From Bacteroidales bacterium UBA1187 (GTDB lineage: Bacteria; Bacteroidota; Bacteroidia; Bacteroidales; Paludibacteraceae), in contig DBYL01000042.1 of the NCBI GenBank assembly GCA_002309835.1, positions 8,398 through 72,397 of the forward strand: 64,000 bases of DNA, in the 5' to 3' direction. Position numbers and translations under genes: made by a program. Positions 1 through 8,454 of the stretch are shown in pieces. The number at the start of each line of letters is the position of its first letter. Position 1 is the stretch's first letter. The notes under the pieces were generated by a model, which was given only the letters and a program-made list of their open reading frames with translations, searched no databases and was not told where the DNA came from.

Positions 1-1970
1 AGAAGGACACGATAGGCATTGAGCATATATTTCTGATTCTCAATGTTGTTTTCCGGAATCCATTTGTTTTTACCGTTGAACTTATGGTACGTCCATGTCT
101 TTCCGTCACATCTCATATCTGCATCCCATAGGATACATGCATAGTCCAATTCCAATCCTTGTACCTGAATTTCCGTTGCGGCATCTTCGAGATAGTTAGA
201 AGAACGGACATCAGTTTTATCTTCGAGGAACCAATGTACGGCATTTTCGTCTCCTTGCGCGAGGATATTAACCGCAAGCGGTTTGAAACGCGCGGCAACT
301 TTCGTTACTAATACACCCGTCTGTTGCGTTCCACGTGCTTGTTTTCTAAGCCATGCACGAGCCTTATCCATATCACGTGTTAACACGATAGGATACCTGT
401 CTTTGATGTCGTTATACAGCGAAGAAGCGTCTGGTTGGAAAGATAACAACGAATGGATAAATGCCGACATCGTCTCTGCACGGAAAGAACGTTGACTAAC
501 GGCAAGGTGCAATTGGTCAGAGAAAGTTACGCGGTCATTATCCTGCAGCAGCTCATTAACGCGTCCTTCGGCATATTCCGGTTCTGTCAGTTTGTCGGAG
601 ATATAGATGTTCCAATAAGGGAATCGATTGTTGAGCGCCTTGATCCATTCCGAGATACCTGCCTCGCCTGTGTTAATCTCTTGACCACCACCAACCAAAC
701 ATACAATCACCGCCCAATCTTCTCGCTGATCAAGTGACCAAATTAGGAACTCAGCCTCTGACATAGGGAAGTTAGGCACTTTCAGTTTGTTGCCGTACGT
801 ACCACCTCGTTTCAGATAATCTGCTATACGCTTATGTGTCCAACTGCGTTGTGCCTCATCGAAGATAGCCACATGTTCCACTTCTCCGTATCCGGTCGCT
901 TCTTGTTTGACAGCCTTTTCGGGATCAATTTCCACGATACCATTCTCTACAGGATTCTTAATCTTTGCGAGCATGTTATCACGGTAACGGTGGATGATTT
1001 GAATAAACTCACTTACTTCACGGCGCGAATCTGACAGATTCTTTTTCTCACCTCTGTCAATACATTTCTTTAGATTATCCCTAGCAAGCGCCTCGGTGAG
1101 TACCGCAACCAACGGACCATTTCCGGAAAGATAAACTGCGCCGTTTTCCTTGTCTAACTCTCCGTCTTTATAGGTCTGCTTAATAGCCACGTCCAAACCG
1201 ACAAGCGTCTTTCCTGCGCCGGGCACACCAGTTACAAAGCAGATACTCTTGGCGTTCTGTTCTTTGCTCTGTTGAATAACTCGCAAGATATAATTGGTTG
1301 TTGCGTCTGTGAATACTTTTTCTGCTTCGTGTTTGGTGATATCTTCTACTGAGTGGTTCTCATACAAAGAACGAGCAGCCTCTATGATGGTCGGAGTCGG
1401 AGTGTATGGGCTGATTATCCAATTGTCGTTAGTTTCAACGGGCATAGTAGCACCGGCATGTTCCAATACTCCACTTATGAGGTTTTGAAGATTGTCCGCT
1501 CCAGAAATTAGCGGATTGTATATGCTGTCGTCATAGACAGAAGGCCTAAATTCAGTAGTAAAGGATACATAGTTAGTCGGAATCAGTATCGGTACTATAA
1601 TCCTGTCGTGGCTATAAAGATGGAAGTTCTTTAGGTCAAGCGCATAGTCCATCACTTGCTCCACATCAGCCTGCAATGCAGATGATTGACCAACTTTAAA
1701 CTCCAAACAGAAGATAATACCACGTAACAGCAGAACAACATCTATACGTTTACCCAAGCGAGGAATGTCATACTCAAAAATGATTTGTGAAGGCTCGTCT
1801 TTCCAAGGAAGAAGGACTTGCTGCAATAGAGTTATCTCGCCAATCCAAGCATCGTCCGTTGTTGTCAAGGCATCACCATGATAGTTCAAGTGTAACGTGC
1901 CTAAAATCTCTTTAGGCGCTGTGTCTATAAACTGACGAAATGTAGTATTATATAGGCAACGGTTGCTCAT
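1..1970 (-). CDS. DUF2075 (Schlafen-3-like) helicase, partial
   Basis: The reading frame is open from an ATG at 1970 to the window edge (656 codons), so the C-terminus is missing. The N-terminal ~100 residues look like a PD-(D/E)XK nuclease fold: an E-Y-D-I-P stretch near residue 66, an R-I-D near 76, then an L-E-F-K. A Walker A loop GVPGAGKT lies at about 248-255 and a Walker B IFDEAQR at about 369-375. Next come the conserved DUF2075 blocks, including a Q-V-Q-G-L-E-L-D segment near the edge. The family comprises superfamily 1-type helicases, often found with nucleases in defence or DNA-repair settings. A promoter sits just upstream, so it is probably transcribed separately from the related helicase at 2063-4456. 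Cellular role is inferred only. Confidence 0.88.
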   Translation of the reverse strand, partial: MSNRCLYNTTFRQFIDTAPKEILGTLHLNYHGDALTTTDDAWIGEITLLQQVLLPWKDEPSQIIFEYDIPRLGKRIDVVLLLRGIIFCLEFKVGQSSALQADVEQVMDYALDLKNFHLYSHDRIIVPILIPTNYVSFTTEFRPSVYDDSIYNPLISGADNLQNLISGVLEHAGATMPVETNDNWIISPYTPTPTIIEAARSLYENHSVEDITKHEAEKVFTDATTNYILRVIQQSKEQNAKSICFVTGVPGAGKTLVGLDVAIKQTYKDGELDKENGAVYLSGNGPLVAVLTEALARDNLKKCIDRGEKKNLSDSRREVSEFIQIIHRYRDNMLAKIKNPVENGIVEIDPEKAVKQEATGYGEVEHVAIFDEAQRSWTHKRIADYLKRGGTYGNKLKVPNFPMSEAEFLIWSLDQREDWAVIVCLVGGGQEINTGEAGISEWIKALNNRFPYWNIYISDKLTEPEYAEGRVNELLQDNDRVTFSDQLHLAVSQRSFRAETMSAFIHSLLSFQPDASSLYNDIKDRYPIVLTRDMDKARAWLRKQARGTQQTGVLVTKVAARFKPLAVNILAQGDENAVHWFLEDKTDVRSSNYLEDAATEIQVQGLELDYACILWDADMRCDGKTWTYHKFNGKNKWIPENNIENQKYMLNAYRVL

Positions 1971-2021
1971 GTTATTCTCTTCTTAATGGTAACACCCGGC
2001 AGGTGCGCACAATTTTGCTTG

Positions 2022-2052
2022 CAAAATTACAACAAAAATTTGAATTATACAA
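2022..2052 (-). promoter_or_regulatory. Bacteroidota promoter for the partial helicase
   Basis: On the minus strand TAATTTTG (2022-2029) follows TTG (2050-2052) with a 20-bp spacer. It lies about 50 bp upstream of the ATG at 1970, and 11 bp past the end of the neighbouring helicase gene. Confidence 0.6.
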
Positions 2053-2062
2053 ATTTTATCTT

Positions 2063-4456
2063 TTATTCTACATCAATTGTATCAATAAACTCACCGACAA
2101 TGCGGAAACTATCCGCGTCTTCGGCATTGATAGAGATCGGGTCATAAGCGCGGTTGAGCGGTTGAAGAGTGATAGACTCGTGTTGCCAGTCACCGAACTC
2201 ATTGTACACCTTCTTGCTATGGTACACCTTTATCGAATAAGCGCCTTCGTAGTCCGAATCAACTTCACCTTGGTGTTCTGCCAATACAATCTTTCCTTCT
2301 CTCGAACCACCGGCATAGCGCTCAAACAAGCAATAGTCACCATCCTTGATACGCGGTTCCATCGAATGGCCTACGGCCTGAACGATGAACTTATTGCGGT
2401 CTTTCTTGCTGTTCCATGGCACATGCATCCAACCTAACATAGATACAGGTTCCATGTTTCCGAAATAACCACAAGCCGCTCGCACGGTATAAACAGGGAA
2501 CAAAGAAATATATTTCTCTTCTTCATCCACATCCTGTAGGATAGGGGAGTTCTGCTCCTGTATCAGCGGTGTGATCGTCGGCACTACTTCAGTCGGCTTC
2601 ATGTTCTCTATCTGCTGACGGATATAGTCCGCAAGCGCTTTGTCCTCGCAGTAGATATAACATCCTTTCTGTCCGCGCGTCAGAAGCGTCTTGTAGGTGT
2701 TACGGATGATCTTATCCGCCAACGAGAAGTTCTGCGAGCCTTTGATGCCCGAGAGCGATTTATCCGAATGCGCACGTCTGGCGAAATCCGTTTGCACCTT
2801 GCCGTCCTTGTAGATCAGATCCTTGCCGATGATGACACCCACATAGTCAAACTCCAAACCTTGGCTGGTATGGATACATCCCACTTGGTCAAAGCTATTC
2901 GGGTCAATAGCCCATGTGCTCGTGTTGTTATAGTTCCATTGCGCTTCGAAACCATCCTCCAACCGGATATCCATAGCGTGCGCGTCGCTCTTACTCTTCC
3001 ACTCATAGCAATAACCGGCAAGCATACGACTCTTGTTATTGATCATGTTCTTCTTGCGCAAGGCTTCACGCATCTTTGTCGGCGAGTCGAAGACCTGGAT
3101 GTCATAGTCCAACTCCAGCAACGCGTTAGGCGAAGCATGCATGCCGAGGATAGAGTTGATGAGCGCCAGATACGAGTCCGAGCCATTGCAGCGGAACTGC
3201 GAGTTGAGGTCGTAGTTCTCGCCCTCGATGATCTCGCTGCCCAACTGACGCGCATACATGCGTATCATCTCCACCGTGCACACATCAGACGTCGTCACTT
3301 TCTGCTCCTCATCGATAAAGAACACCGACACCTTCGAGGCGTTGATGATCTCCTTCACTTGCGCCTCACCTTGATTCTGGAACATGCCCGACTTCATCTG
3401 CAGACGGTGCGCCTCATCGGCTAAGATACAATCAATCTCATTGGCTGGCGCATTGACGAACGAACCGGAACCGCAGAAGAGGCTGCGGATATATCCCGTG
3501 CGGAAATTGTTCTGCTGGAGTTTAGCGAAATAGACATTACGCGGAGCGGCGTTCTTGGTGACATACAACGCGTTATAGCCCTTCTTGATAAGGTCGCACA
3601 GCAGTTGGATAGCCACCACACTCTTGCCCGTTCCCGGACCACCTTTGATGATGATAGTCGTCTTGCCCATCTTGCCTTTCAGCACGTTATGGACAACCTT
3701 CCTTATCGTCTCGTATGCCACTTTCTGCTCGTCTATCAGACAGAACTCCGCATTGCCCTTGAGCATCGAAGCCAGTGTGTCCTGAAGCGATTTAGACGGT
3801 CTTAACTTACCATTCTCGATCTTCATCAGCAAGTCCTTCCCTGCACGTTGGTGCACGAAACGCTTGATGAAGTTGCGTAACTCTATCGCATCGCGGCTGA
3901 GGAAGATAGGCGCTGCCTTCACCTCCTCTGCATAATACGTCTCGTTGATGTTTCGGCGCGACTCCTCTTTGTAGTTATGCAAGTACACGCAGGGCACGAG
4001 ATGGATCTGCTCCGTCGCCACAGCCTCGTTGAAGTCCTCTATTGTCTTGGCATACGAATAGGCCTGATAACTCGGATGCGCCACTTCACGATTCGCACCG
4101 CCTGTGAACGCACGCACGATACTCGGACGGGAAGTAGGCTCACTCGTCTCCCATTGTTTGAGCTCAACGATGACGACGTTCTGCTGCTGTTGCTCGTCTT
4201 GACCGGCAATGAGGAAGTCGATGCGTTTGGCGGTCAACGGAATCTGATATTCGATGGCGACGTTGCAGTCATCGGCTATCTCCGCATCATCTAGGACGTT
4301 GCACATGTACTGCATCGAGTTCGCCCAACTGCGATACTCCGCATCGTTATTATGCGCAATACAATGCTCGAAGAAGGCATTTTCTATCTTCTCCGCGATG
4401 AGGTTATTCCGCACATCTTGCGTAAACCCACCTTTCGTATTGCGATAAATAATCAT
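2063..4456 (-). CDS. DUF2075 helicase with N-terminal nuclease-like and C-terminal S24 peptidase domains
   Basis: This 797-residue protein has three visible parts. Residues ~60-105 carry a nuclease-like E69, R-I-D80 and V-E98-L-K100 pattern. Residues ~225-605 are a DUF2075 helicase: Walker A GGPGTGKS at 272-279, Walker B LADEAH at 345-350, QFRC at 420-423, HTSQGLEFD at 529-537, and a TYKTLLTRG block near 588. Residues ~650-797 resemble the LexA/UmuD/S24 peptidase fold, with GHSMEP holding candidate nucleophile Ser698 and a candidate general-base Lys743. The second half of the paired helicases is thus a potential damage- or ligand-triggered self-cleaving protein. The gene follows a small membrane protein by 16 nt and probably belongs to the operon starting at the RhuM remnant. 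Domain calls are from motifs; function is inference. Confidence 0.9.
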   Translation of the reverse strand: MIIYRNTKGGFTQDVRNNLIAEKIENAFFEHCIAHNNDAEYRSWANSMQYMCNVLDDAEIADDCNVAIEYQIPLTAKRIDFLIAGQDEQQQQNVVIVELKQWETSEPTSRPSIVRAFTGGANREVAHPSYQAYSYAKTIEDFNEAVATEQIHLVPCVYLHNYKEESRRNINETYYAEEVKAAPIFLSRDAIELRNFIKRFVHQRAGKDLLMKIENGKLRPSKSLQDTLASMLKGNAEFCLIDEQKVAYETIRKVVHNVLKGKMGKTTIIIKGGPGTGKSVVAIQLLCDLIKKGYNALYVTKNAAPRNVYFAKLQQNNFRTGYIRSLFCGSGSFVNAPANEIDCILADEAHRLQMKSGMFQNQGEAQVKEIINASKVSVFFIDEEQKVTTSDVCTVEMIRMYARQLGSEIIEGENYDLNSQFRCNGSDSYLALINSILGMHASPNALLELDYDIQVFDSPTKMREALRKKNMINNKSRMLAGYCYEWKSKSDAHAMDIRLEDGFEAQWNYNNTSTWAIDPNSFDQVGCIHTSQGLEFDYVGVIIGKDLIYKDGKVQTDFARRAHSDKSLSGIKGSQNFSLADKIIRNTYKTLLTRGQKGCYIYCEDKALADYIRQQIENMKPTEVVPTITPLIQEQNSPILQDVDEEEKYISLFPVYTVRAACGYFGNMEPVSMLGWMHVPWNSKKDRNKFIVQAVGHSMEPRIKDGDYCLFERYAGGSREGKIVLAEHQGEVDSDYEGAYSIKVYHSKKVYNEFGDWQHESITLQPLNRAYDPISINAEDADSFRIVGEFIDTIDVE

Positions 4457-4472
4457 TCTCTATCTTTGTGTT

Positions 4473-5120
4473 TTAATAGTCAAATGAGGATACGTAACTA
4501 TAATTGGTAATCTTGATAGTTGCTTTGCCAAAGTGCTTCGGTACATCAATACCTTTGTTGAGCCTTACCGTCTTCGTCATATGTGCATCGACAGGCTCAT
4601 GGGATGTCTTGTCGCGATAGTCTATTTGGTTTCCTTCTTGGTCGTAATAAATAATACGGAAATCGGTGCGTTTAATCTCTCTGTCTGTGTTGTTCTGAAC
4701 CTGGACGGTATATTCCCAACTCTCTACGCCAAAAGACAAGAGACATACAGAGCCTGCCTGGCTCGACTGAGACACCTCGTAGGTGCTCTTGCTACTTCCG
4801 CTTCCGCTGAACCCATCCGGAATCTGCATGACGCCAGCAACGAGCAAAGCAATAAGTCCAAAGAGGATGATGAGGTATATCAAGCCCGGGCCTTTTTTGA
4901 ACTCCTTGCTCGGGTTAATCAGATATAAGATTAATGCGGCGAGGAGAGGAGAGATGATAAAACTTAATAACAACCATCCTACCACACTCCTATTGGCTTT
5001 ATTGGCTAATATTCCCACCAGCACAAAGCCAACGAGTATTGCTATAATTCCATATGACACCATATCTTTGTGTTTTGCTTTCGGGTTTACTTTCCCTTCC
5101 GGGATTTGATGATCACTCAT
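4473..5120 (-). CDS. Small integral membrane protein with extracytoplasmic C-terminal domain
   Basis: The 215-residue product has three hydrophobic helices in its first ~115 residues, a G/S-rich linker, then a beta-rich soluble domain of ~95 residues (Y-T-V-Q-V-Q-N-N-T-D and similar) like domains predicted to lie outside the membrane. No family is recognised. Its ATG overlaps the stop of the RhuM remnant (ATGA). An alternative start exists at 5063 (Met20), directly preceded by AAAACACAAAGAT, the leader found before other genes in this region. The first 19 residues could therefore be read-through of a leader. It lies 16 nt before the DUF2075-S24 gene and may work with it. Confidence 0.75.
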   Translation of the reverse strand: MSDHQIPEGKVNPKAKHKDMVSYGIIAILVGFVLVGILANKANRSVVGWLLLSFIISPLLAALILYLINPSKEFKKGPGLIYLIILFGLIALLVAGVMQIPDGFSGSGSSKSTYEVSQSSQAGSVCLLSFGVESWEYTVQVQNNTDREIKRTDFRIIYYDQEGNQIDYRDKTSHEPVDAHMTKTVRLNKGIDVPKHFGKATIKITNYSYVSSFDY

Positions 5121-5583
5121 TCTTGCTCATCAAAAGGCAACGTCGGTAAGGCGAATTTATCGAAATCCGATTCAAACAGGTGGTCCTGGATGACACGGTA
5201 TTTCTCGAACTCCGTCTCGGCAAACTCTTTGGCTTGCTCGGCTGAGACAGTACCTGCATCCTTTAATATCCTATCATCACTTGCTTCCAGGATGATGTAT
5301 TGGCATCCAGTTTGTAAAATAATGTGGAATATGTTTTGCCATCCTCGGCAGTATGTGCAAATTTTGCACTAACTGATTCTTGCTGTAATTCACCTGTTTC
5401 GAAGATATTCCTTAGATGCTTGGTGATTACGGATCTATCTACATCAAAAAGCGTAGCCATCGCTTTCTGCGTTGCCCAGATGGTTTCGTCTTTATAAAAG
5501 ACTTGTACTCCTTGTGCTTTGTCTTCGGCTTGGAAGATCAAGAACTCAGCAGTGGAGTTGCGTATTTGTAATTGTTTGGACAT
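5117..5583 (-). pseudogene. RhuM-family protein remnant (internal deletion and frameshift)
   Basis: The first ~93 codons from the ATG at 5583 match the RhuM N-terminal module (I-W-A-T-Q-K-A-M-A-T-L-F-D-V-D-R-S, then the T-K-H-L-R-N-I-F helix), as in the intact paralogue at 13197-14216. The frame then runs to an early stop near 5264. In the next frame the sequence continues as Y-I-I-L-E-A-S-D-D-R-I-L-K-D, A-E-Q-A-K-E-F-A and E-F-E-K-Y-R-V-I-Q-D, a recognisable RhuM C-terminus, to a TGA at 5117. A central block of roughly 150-200 codons is missing and the junction is out of frame. Its promoter is intact, so it may now serve as the leader of the membrane protein and helicase genes. Confidence 0.8.
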
Positions 5584-5616
5584 ATTTGCTTCTTTTCGTT
5601 TCTGCGCGATTTTCGC

Positions 5617-5668
5617 GCAAATTTACTGCTTTTTTTTCACATATGCAAATAAATTGTCATTTTTGACA
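5617..5668. repeat. 52-bp exact promoter duplication, copy 1
   Basis: This block is identical over all 52 bases to 8323-8374, in the same orientation. It contains a complete minus-strand promoter and the palindrome TGTCA-TTTT-TGACA at its upstream end. It serves the RhuM remnant. Confidence 0.9.
5618..5648 (-). promoter_or_regulatory. Bacteroidota promoter for the RhuM remnant, membrane protein and helicase operon
   Basis: On the minus strand TAAATTTG (5618-5625) follows TTG (5646-5648) with a 20-bp spacer. Directly after it comes a short hairpin, TGCGCGA-N3-TCGCGCA (5603-5619), likely in the first transcribed bases. Confidence 0.65.
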
Positions 5669-5731
5669 TCTTTTACCACAAAAACCTCCCTCTCCTTTAT
5701 TCTCTTCCTCCCTCCGCCATCTTCCCCTTTT

Positions 5732-5792
5732 TAGCTTGTGTCTTTTTTATTCTCCATCAACCATCCTTTTCTCAAAAAAAAGACACAAGCTA
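5732..5792. repeat. 17-bp perfect inverted repeat upstream of the cupin gene
   Basis: TAGCTTGTGTCTTTTTT (5732-5748) and its exact reverse complement (5776-5792) flank a 27-nt spacer. The right arm abuts the -33 TTG of the cupin promoter. It could be an operator, a terminator pair or the scar of a small mobile element. Confidence 0.7.
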
Positions 5793-5823
5793 TTGCACAC
5801 GTCAAATATTTGTAATACCTTTG
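5793..5823 (+). promoter_or_regulatory. Bacteroidota promoter for the cupin gene
   Basis: TTG (5793-5795), a 20-bp spacer and TACCTTTG (5816-5823) lie 27 bp before the ATG at 5851. Confidence 0.7.
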
Positions 5824-5850
5824 CAGCAGAATTGATTACCTCATATCATC

Positions 5851-6213
5851 ATGGCTATTAAGACTACAGAACTGATTCGCACATCGCAGAGTTGGGACGG
5901 CGCTACCTTGCCGGACTTCCCGAATGGTAAACCAGAGTTACGCATCATACGCATAGAGTTCCCCCTTGGCGCCAAGACAGGTTGGCATCATCATACAGTA
6001 GTCAATTACGGCATCGTTCAGCAGGGCGAATTGACCATCGTTTGCCAAGACGGGGCAGAGAAGACCTTCCATGAAGGCGAACCTCTGGTTGAAGTGATTG
6101 GTACTATCCACCGAGGCGAGAACCGTGGCTCCAAGCCCGTCATTCTCAACATGTTCTACTTCTCCATACCCGGAGCAGAGATAACCATTCAACACCCCGA
6201 ATTGGGTGCATAG
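5851..6213 (+). CDS. Cupin-domain protein
   Basis: The 120-residue protein is a single small beta-barrel. The cupin 1 motif is visible as G-W-H-H-H-T-V-V-N-Y-G-I-V-Q-Q-G-E near residues 46-62, with histidines and a glutamate fit to bind a metal. The second motif, with G-T-I-H-R-G-E-N, lies near 84-91. Single-domain cupins of this kind bind or modify small ligands such as sugars or carboxylates; no substrate can be read here. It stands alone on the plus strand with its own promoter and ends 4 bp before the end of the convergent esterase gene. Confidence 0.85.
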   Translation: MAIKTTELIRTSQSWDGATLPDFPNGKPELRIIRIEFPLGAKTGWHHHTVVNYGIVQQGELTIVCQDGAEKTFHEGEPLVEVIGTIHRGENRGSKPVILNMFYFSIPGAEITIQHPELGA

Positions 6214-6217
6214 TTGT

Positions 6218-8113
6218 TTATCGTACTTCTGCTCCGGTGAGGGTGTAGGTCTTGTCGCCACGTAGGATGAGGATTTGACCGTTGCGGAGGATAAGCCTAC
6301 CTCCGTCTCCTCCCTGAAGGGAAGAGGATACTTCATCGATGCCTTCTTTGGAGGGATCAAAAGCCATGCCTTCGATGCGGACATTACGCAGGCCGATGTA
6401 CTTGCTGTCTTTGACCTCTGCGTAGTCATGCCAGGGGAGGATGCGAACGTGCAGCACCTCGCCGGCAGGGATAGTAAGAGTAGGTGTAAGATCAACGTGC
6501 TCGATGACGCGGGAAGGCATGTTGCGTTTCTCATAGATAGTCGTTACATCCGTGAACTCGCTACCGAAGCCTGTATTGAGGTGGTAGCACATGGTCGAAG
6601 TACCATCGGCAGTTATCTCCATCGCGATACGGGTGATACGTACGTCCATCGCTGCCGGCGCGGTGATGGCGAAATCGAGGTAACGGCTGGCGTTCTCGTC
6701 TATCTCGCCTGCAGGCCACGGGGTGCGGCTGCTACCATCAGCGGAGTTATGGAAACGCGCGAGCACGATAGTGGTCGAATCGCCGTCTACGAAGTAGTTC
6801 TTGGCGGCGTTGTAATCGATACAAGCCATCTGGCTCATGGTGAACTCCGCGCTGATCGGTCCTTCCACTATGGGATTGGGAACCGGTTTGGCGCCGATTG
6901 CCCAGAAGGCGCTGACAGCAGCACCGCCGTCGAGCGAGATCGCCATAGCGCTGACCGGAACCGATACGGTATGTTCGCCGGAGGAGATATAAACGGTGTC
7001 GTAATGGAGTCCGCCGGTAGTGTAGTTAGCGCGTACATACACTCTTTGGAACATCGAACCGCCTTCATACGAGGCTTGTGCGGTCGAAGCGTAGTTCTCC
7101 TTATCAAGCGAGATGAGCAGGTTAGCCGAAGCGCTGAGGTTTACAGTACCTGCTGCGGGTTCGAGACCGTAGCCTGTGAGCAGGAACTCTTTGTTCTGCG
7201 GCACGGAGCAATAGGTCTCGCCGATATTGATGGCGTTGGGGTTAGCGGTGATGTCGGTAGGAATATCGATATACTCCGCGAGTACACCTTCGTTCTTGAG
7301 TAGTTGTGCCGCTGCGCGTGCTACGAGGTTGCCTCCCATGGCATTAGTGTGGGTCTTGTCTCCGGAGCAGAAGAGCAGGCTCAGACACTGGCTCTCGCCG
7401 TATGAGAGATAGAGCTCGCGGGTTGCTTCGGTGAGGTCGATGAACGGCACGTTCTTCTCTTCCGCTACGATACGCATCGCCTCTACATAACTCATCGACA
7501 GGTCGGTGGCGGGTACGCTTTGGTTCTGCTTGAGTTCGCCGTTCTCAATCTTGGCGAACTTATCGCCGAGGTCGTGTTGTCCTTTGCGGGTGATGTTATT
7601 GCCACTGAAGTAGGCGCGGCAGATAGGGCCTACCAAAACAGGGTTCACACCCAGTTCGCGCGCTTCATCGATGAACAGACGCAGGTACTCGCGGTAGGTC
7701 GTCTGCGGGTTCGTTCCGCGTGCATCGGTCGGAGCAGGCAGGCTATGCTCCTTGCAATAGGCTGCGTACTCCTGGTTATCCAATCCGGCGAGGTTGCTGT
7801 CGTTGCCTTCGTCATTGTGGGCAAACTGGATAAGCAGGTAGTCGCCTGCGCTCATCTGGCTCTTGACGGAAGCCCAATACGCAGCGCCGGTGTAGAATCC
7901 ACGGGTGTCGGCGCCTGATTTGCCACGGTTGTTGACGGTGACAAACGAAGGATCAAAGAACGAACCGAGGTACATGCCCCAGCCGCGTTTGTCGGTGGTA
8001 CTCTCGTCATACTCTGCCATCGTCGAATCGCCGATAGTGTGTACTTTGATGGCTCCCTGCATCATCGGCAGGAAGAGCGTTATTGCTGCGAAAAGCGAAA
8101 AGAATTTTCTCAT
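6218..8113 (-). CDS. Secreted SGNH hydrolase, rhamnogalacturonan acetylesterase-like, with C-terminal sorting-like tail
   Basis: A signal peptide (residues 1-20) leads into an SGNH esterase domain. Block I is IGDST with Ser30; the F-A-H-N-D segment supplies Asn100, and D-K-T-H-T-N supplies Asp252 and His255. This matches rhamnogalacturonan acetylesterases, which remove acetyl groups from pectin backbones. Residues ~290-590 form beta-rich domains of unknown role. The last ~25 residues (N-G-Q-I-L-I-L-R, then Y-T-L-T-G-A-E-V-R) match the tail of the secreted protein at 12471-13139 and resemble a short T9SS-type sorting motif. No polysaccharide-utilisation genes lie nearby, so the substrate remains inferred. 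Confidence 0.87.
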   Translation of the reverse strand: MRKFFSLFAAITLFLPMMQGAIKVHTIGDSTMAEYDESTTDKRGWGMYLGSFFDPSFVTVNNRGKSGADTRGFYTGAAYWASVKSQMSAGDYLLIQFAHNDEGNDSNLAGLDNQEYAAYCKEHSLPAPTDARGTNPQTTYREYLRLFIDEARELGVNPVLVGPICRAYFSGNNITRKGQHDLGDKFAKIENGELKQNQSVPATDLSMSYVEAMRIVAEEKNVPFIDLTEATRELYLSYGESQCLSLLFCSGDKTHTNAMGGNLVARAAAQLLKNEGVLAEYIDIPTDITANPNAINIGETYCSVPQNKEFLLTGYGLEPAAGTVNLSASANLLISLDKENYASTAQASYEGGSMFQRVYVRANYTTGGLHYDTVYISSGEHTVSVPVSAMAISLDGGAAVSAFWAIGAKPVPNPIVEGPISAEFTMSQMACIDYNAAKNYFVDGDSTTIVLARFHNSADGSSRTPWPAGEIDENASRYLDFAITAPAAMDVRITRIAMEITADGTSTMCYHLNTGFGSEFTDVTTIYEKRNMPSRVIEHVDLTPTLTIPAGEVLHVRILPWHDYAEVKDSKYIGLRNVRIEGMAFDPSKEGIDEVSSSLQGGDGGRLILRNGQILILRGDKTYTLTGAEVR

Positions 8114-8150
8114 GGTATAAATTATTAATTGTTAAATGGTTATATGATTT

Positions 8151-8282
8151 TCACACATTCGGGAACATAGCGATGATGCGGCGGAGGTAGTTCGGGTCTC
8201 CGAAATCGCGGAAGCCGATGTCTTTTTGATTGAGCGGCTCGATAGCTCTGTAGCGTACAATAGCTCCCTTATTCTGTGCCAT
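8151..8282 (-). pseudogene. Composite 43-codon remnant
   Basis: An ATG at 8282, behind a leader shared with the BRO-N/Fic gene, opens a 43-codon frame. Its first ~14 residues (M-A-Q-N-K-G-A-I-V-R-Y-R-A-I) resemble the start of Bacteroidales WYL-type transcription regulators. The rest, with GFRDFGDPNYLRRI, matches the C-terminal peptide of the unrelated remnant at 15002-15182. Nothing of the usual regulator body is present. It is probably the two ends of a deleted gene or genes. The promoter and leader are intact, so a short peptide could still be made. This ORF, its promoter and a terminator fill the 341-bp gap between the flanking genes. Confidence 0.6.
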
Positions 8283-8322
8283 GATATCTTTGTGTTTTAA
8301 ATCGTGCTAAAACCTTCAAGCC

Positions 8323-8374
8323 GCAAATTTACTGCTTTTTTTTCACATATGCAAATAAATTGTCATTTTTGACA
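8323..8374. repeat. 52-bp exact promoter duplication, copy 2
   Basis: Identical to 5617-5668, including the TGTCA-TTTT-TGACA palindrome at 8361-8374. Confidence 0.9.
8324..8354 (-). promoter_or_regulatory. Bacteroidota promoter for the 43-codon remnant
   Basis: Minus-strand TAAATTTG (8324-8331) follows TTG (8352-8354) with a 20-bp spacer. It lies inside the duplicated 52-bp block. Confidence 0.65.
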
Positions 8375-8384
8375 ATTTTTGCAC

Positions 8385-8413
8385 AAAAAAAAAGCAGCCT
8401 CTCGACTGCTTTT
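8385..8413 (-). terminator. Rho-independent terminator after the ZU5 lipoprotein gene
   Basis: On the minus strand AAAAGCAG, an 8-nt loop and CTGCTTTT form an 8-bp stem (8390-8413) followed by a run of T. It lies 42 bp past the stop at 8455. Confidence 0.75.
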
Positions 8414-8454
8414 CTCCTTCCATATCTCAGATTTTGTTTTAGCTTGTAAAGATA

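Noticed and set aside
2768..3424. 218-codon plus-strand ORF
   Set aside because: It is fully antisense to the helicase, whose motifs are clear in the other strand; no promoter or family similarity.
6275..7303. 342-codon plus-strand ORF
   Set aside because: Shadow of the esterase gene on the minus strand, which has a signal peptide and catalytic motifs.
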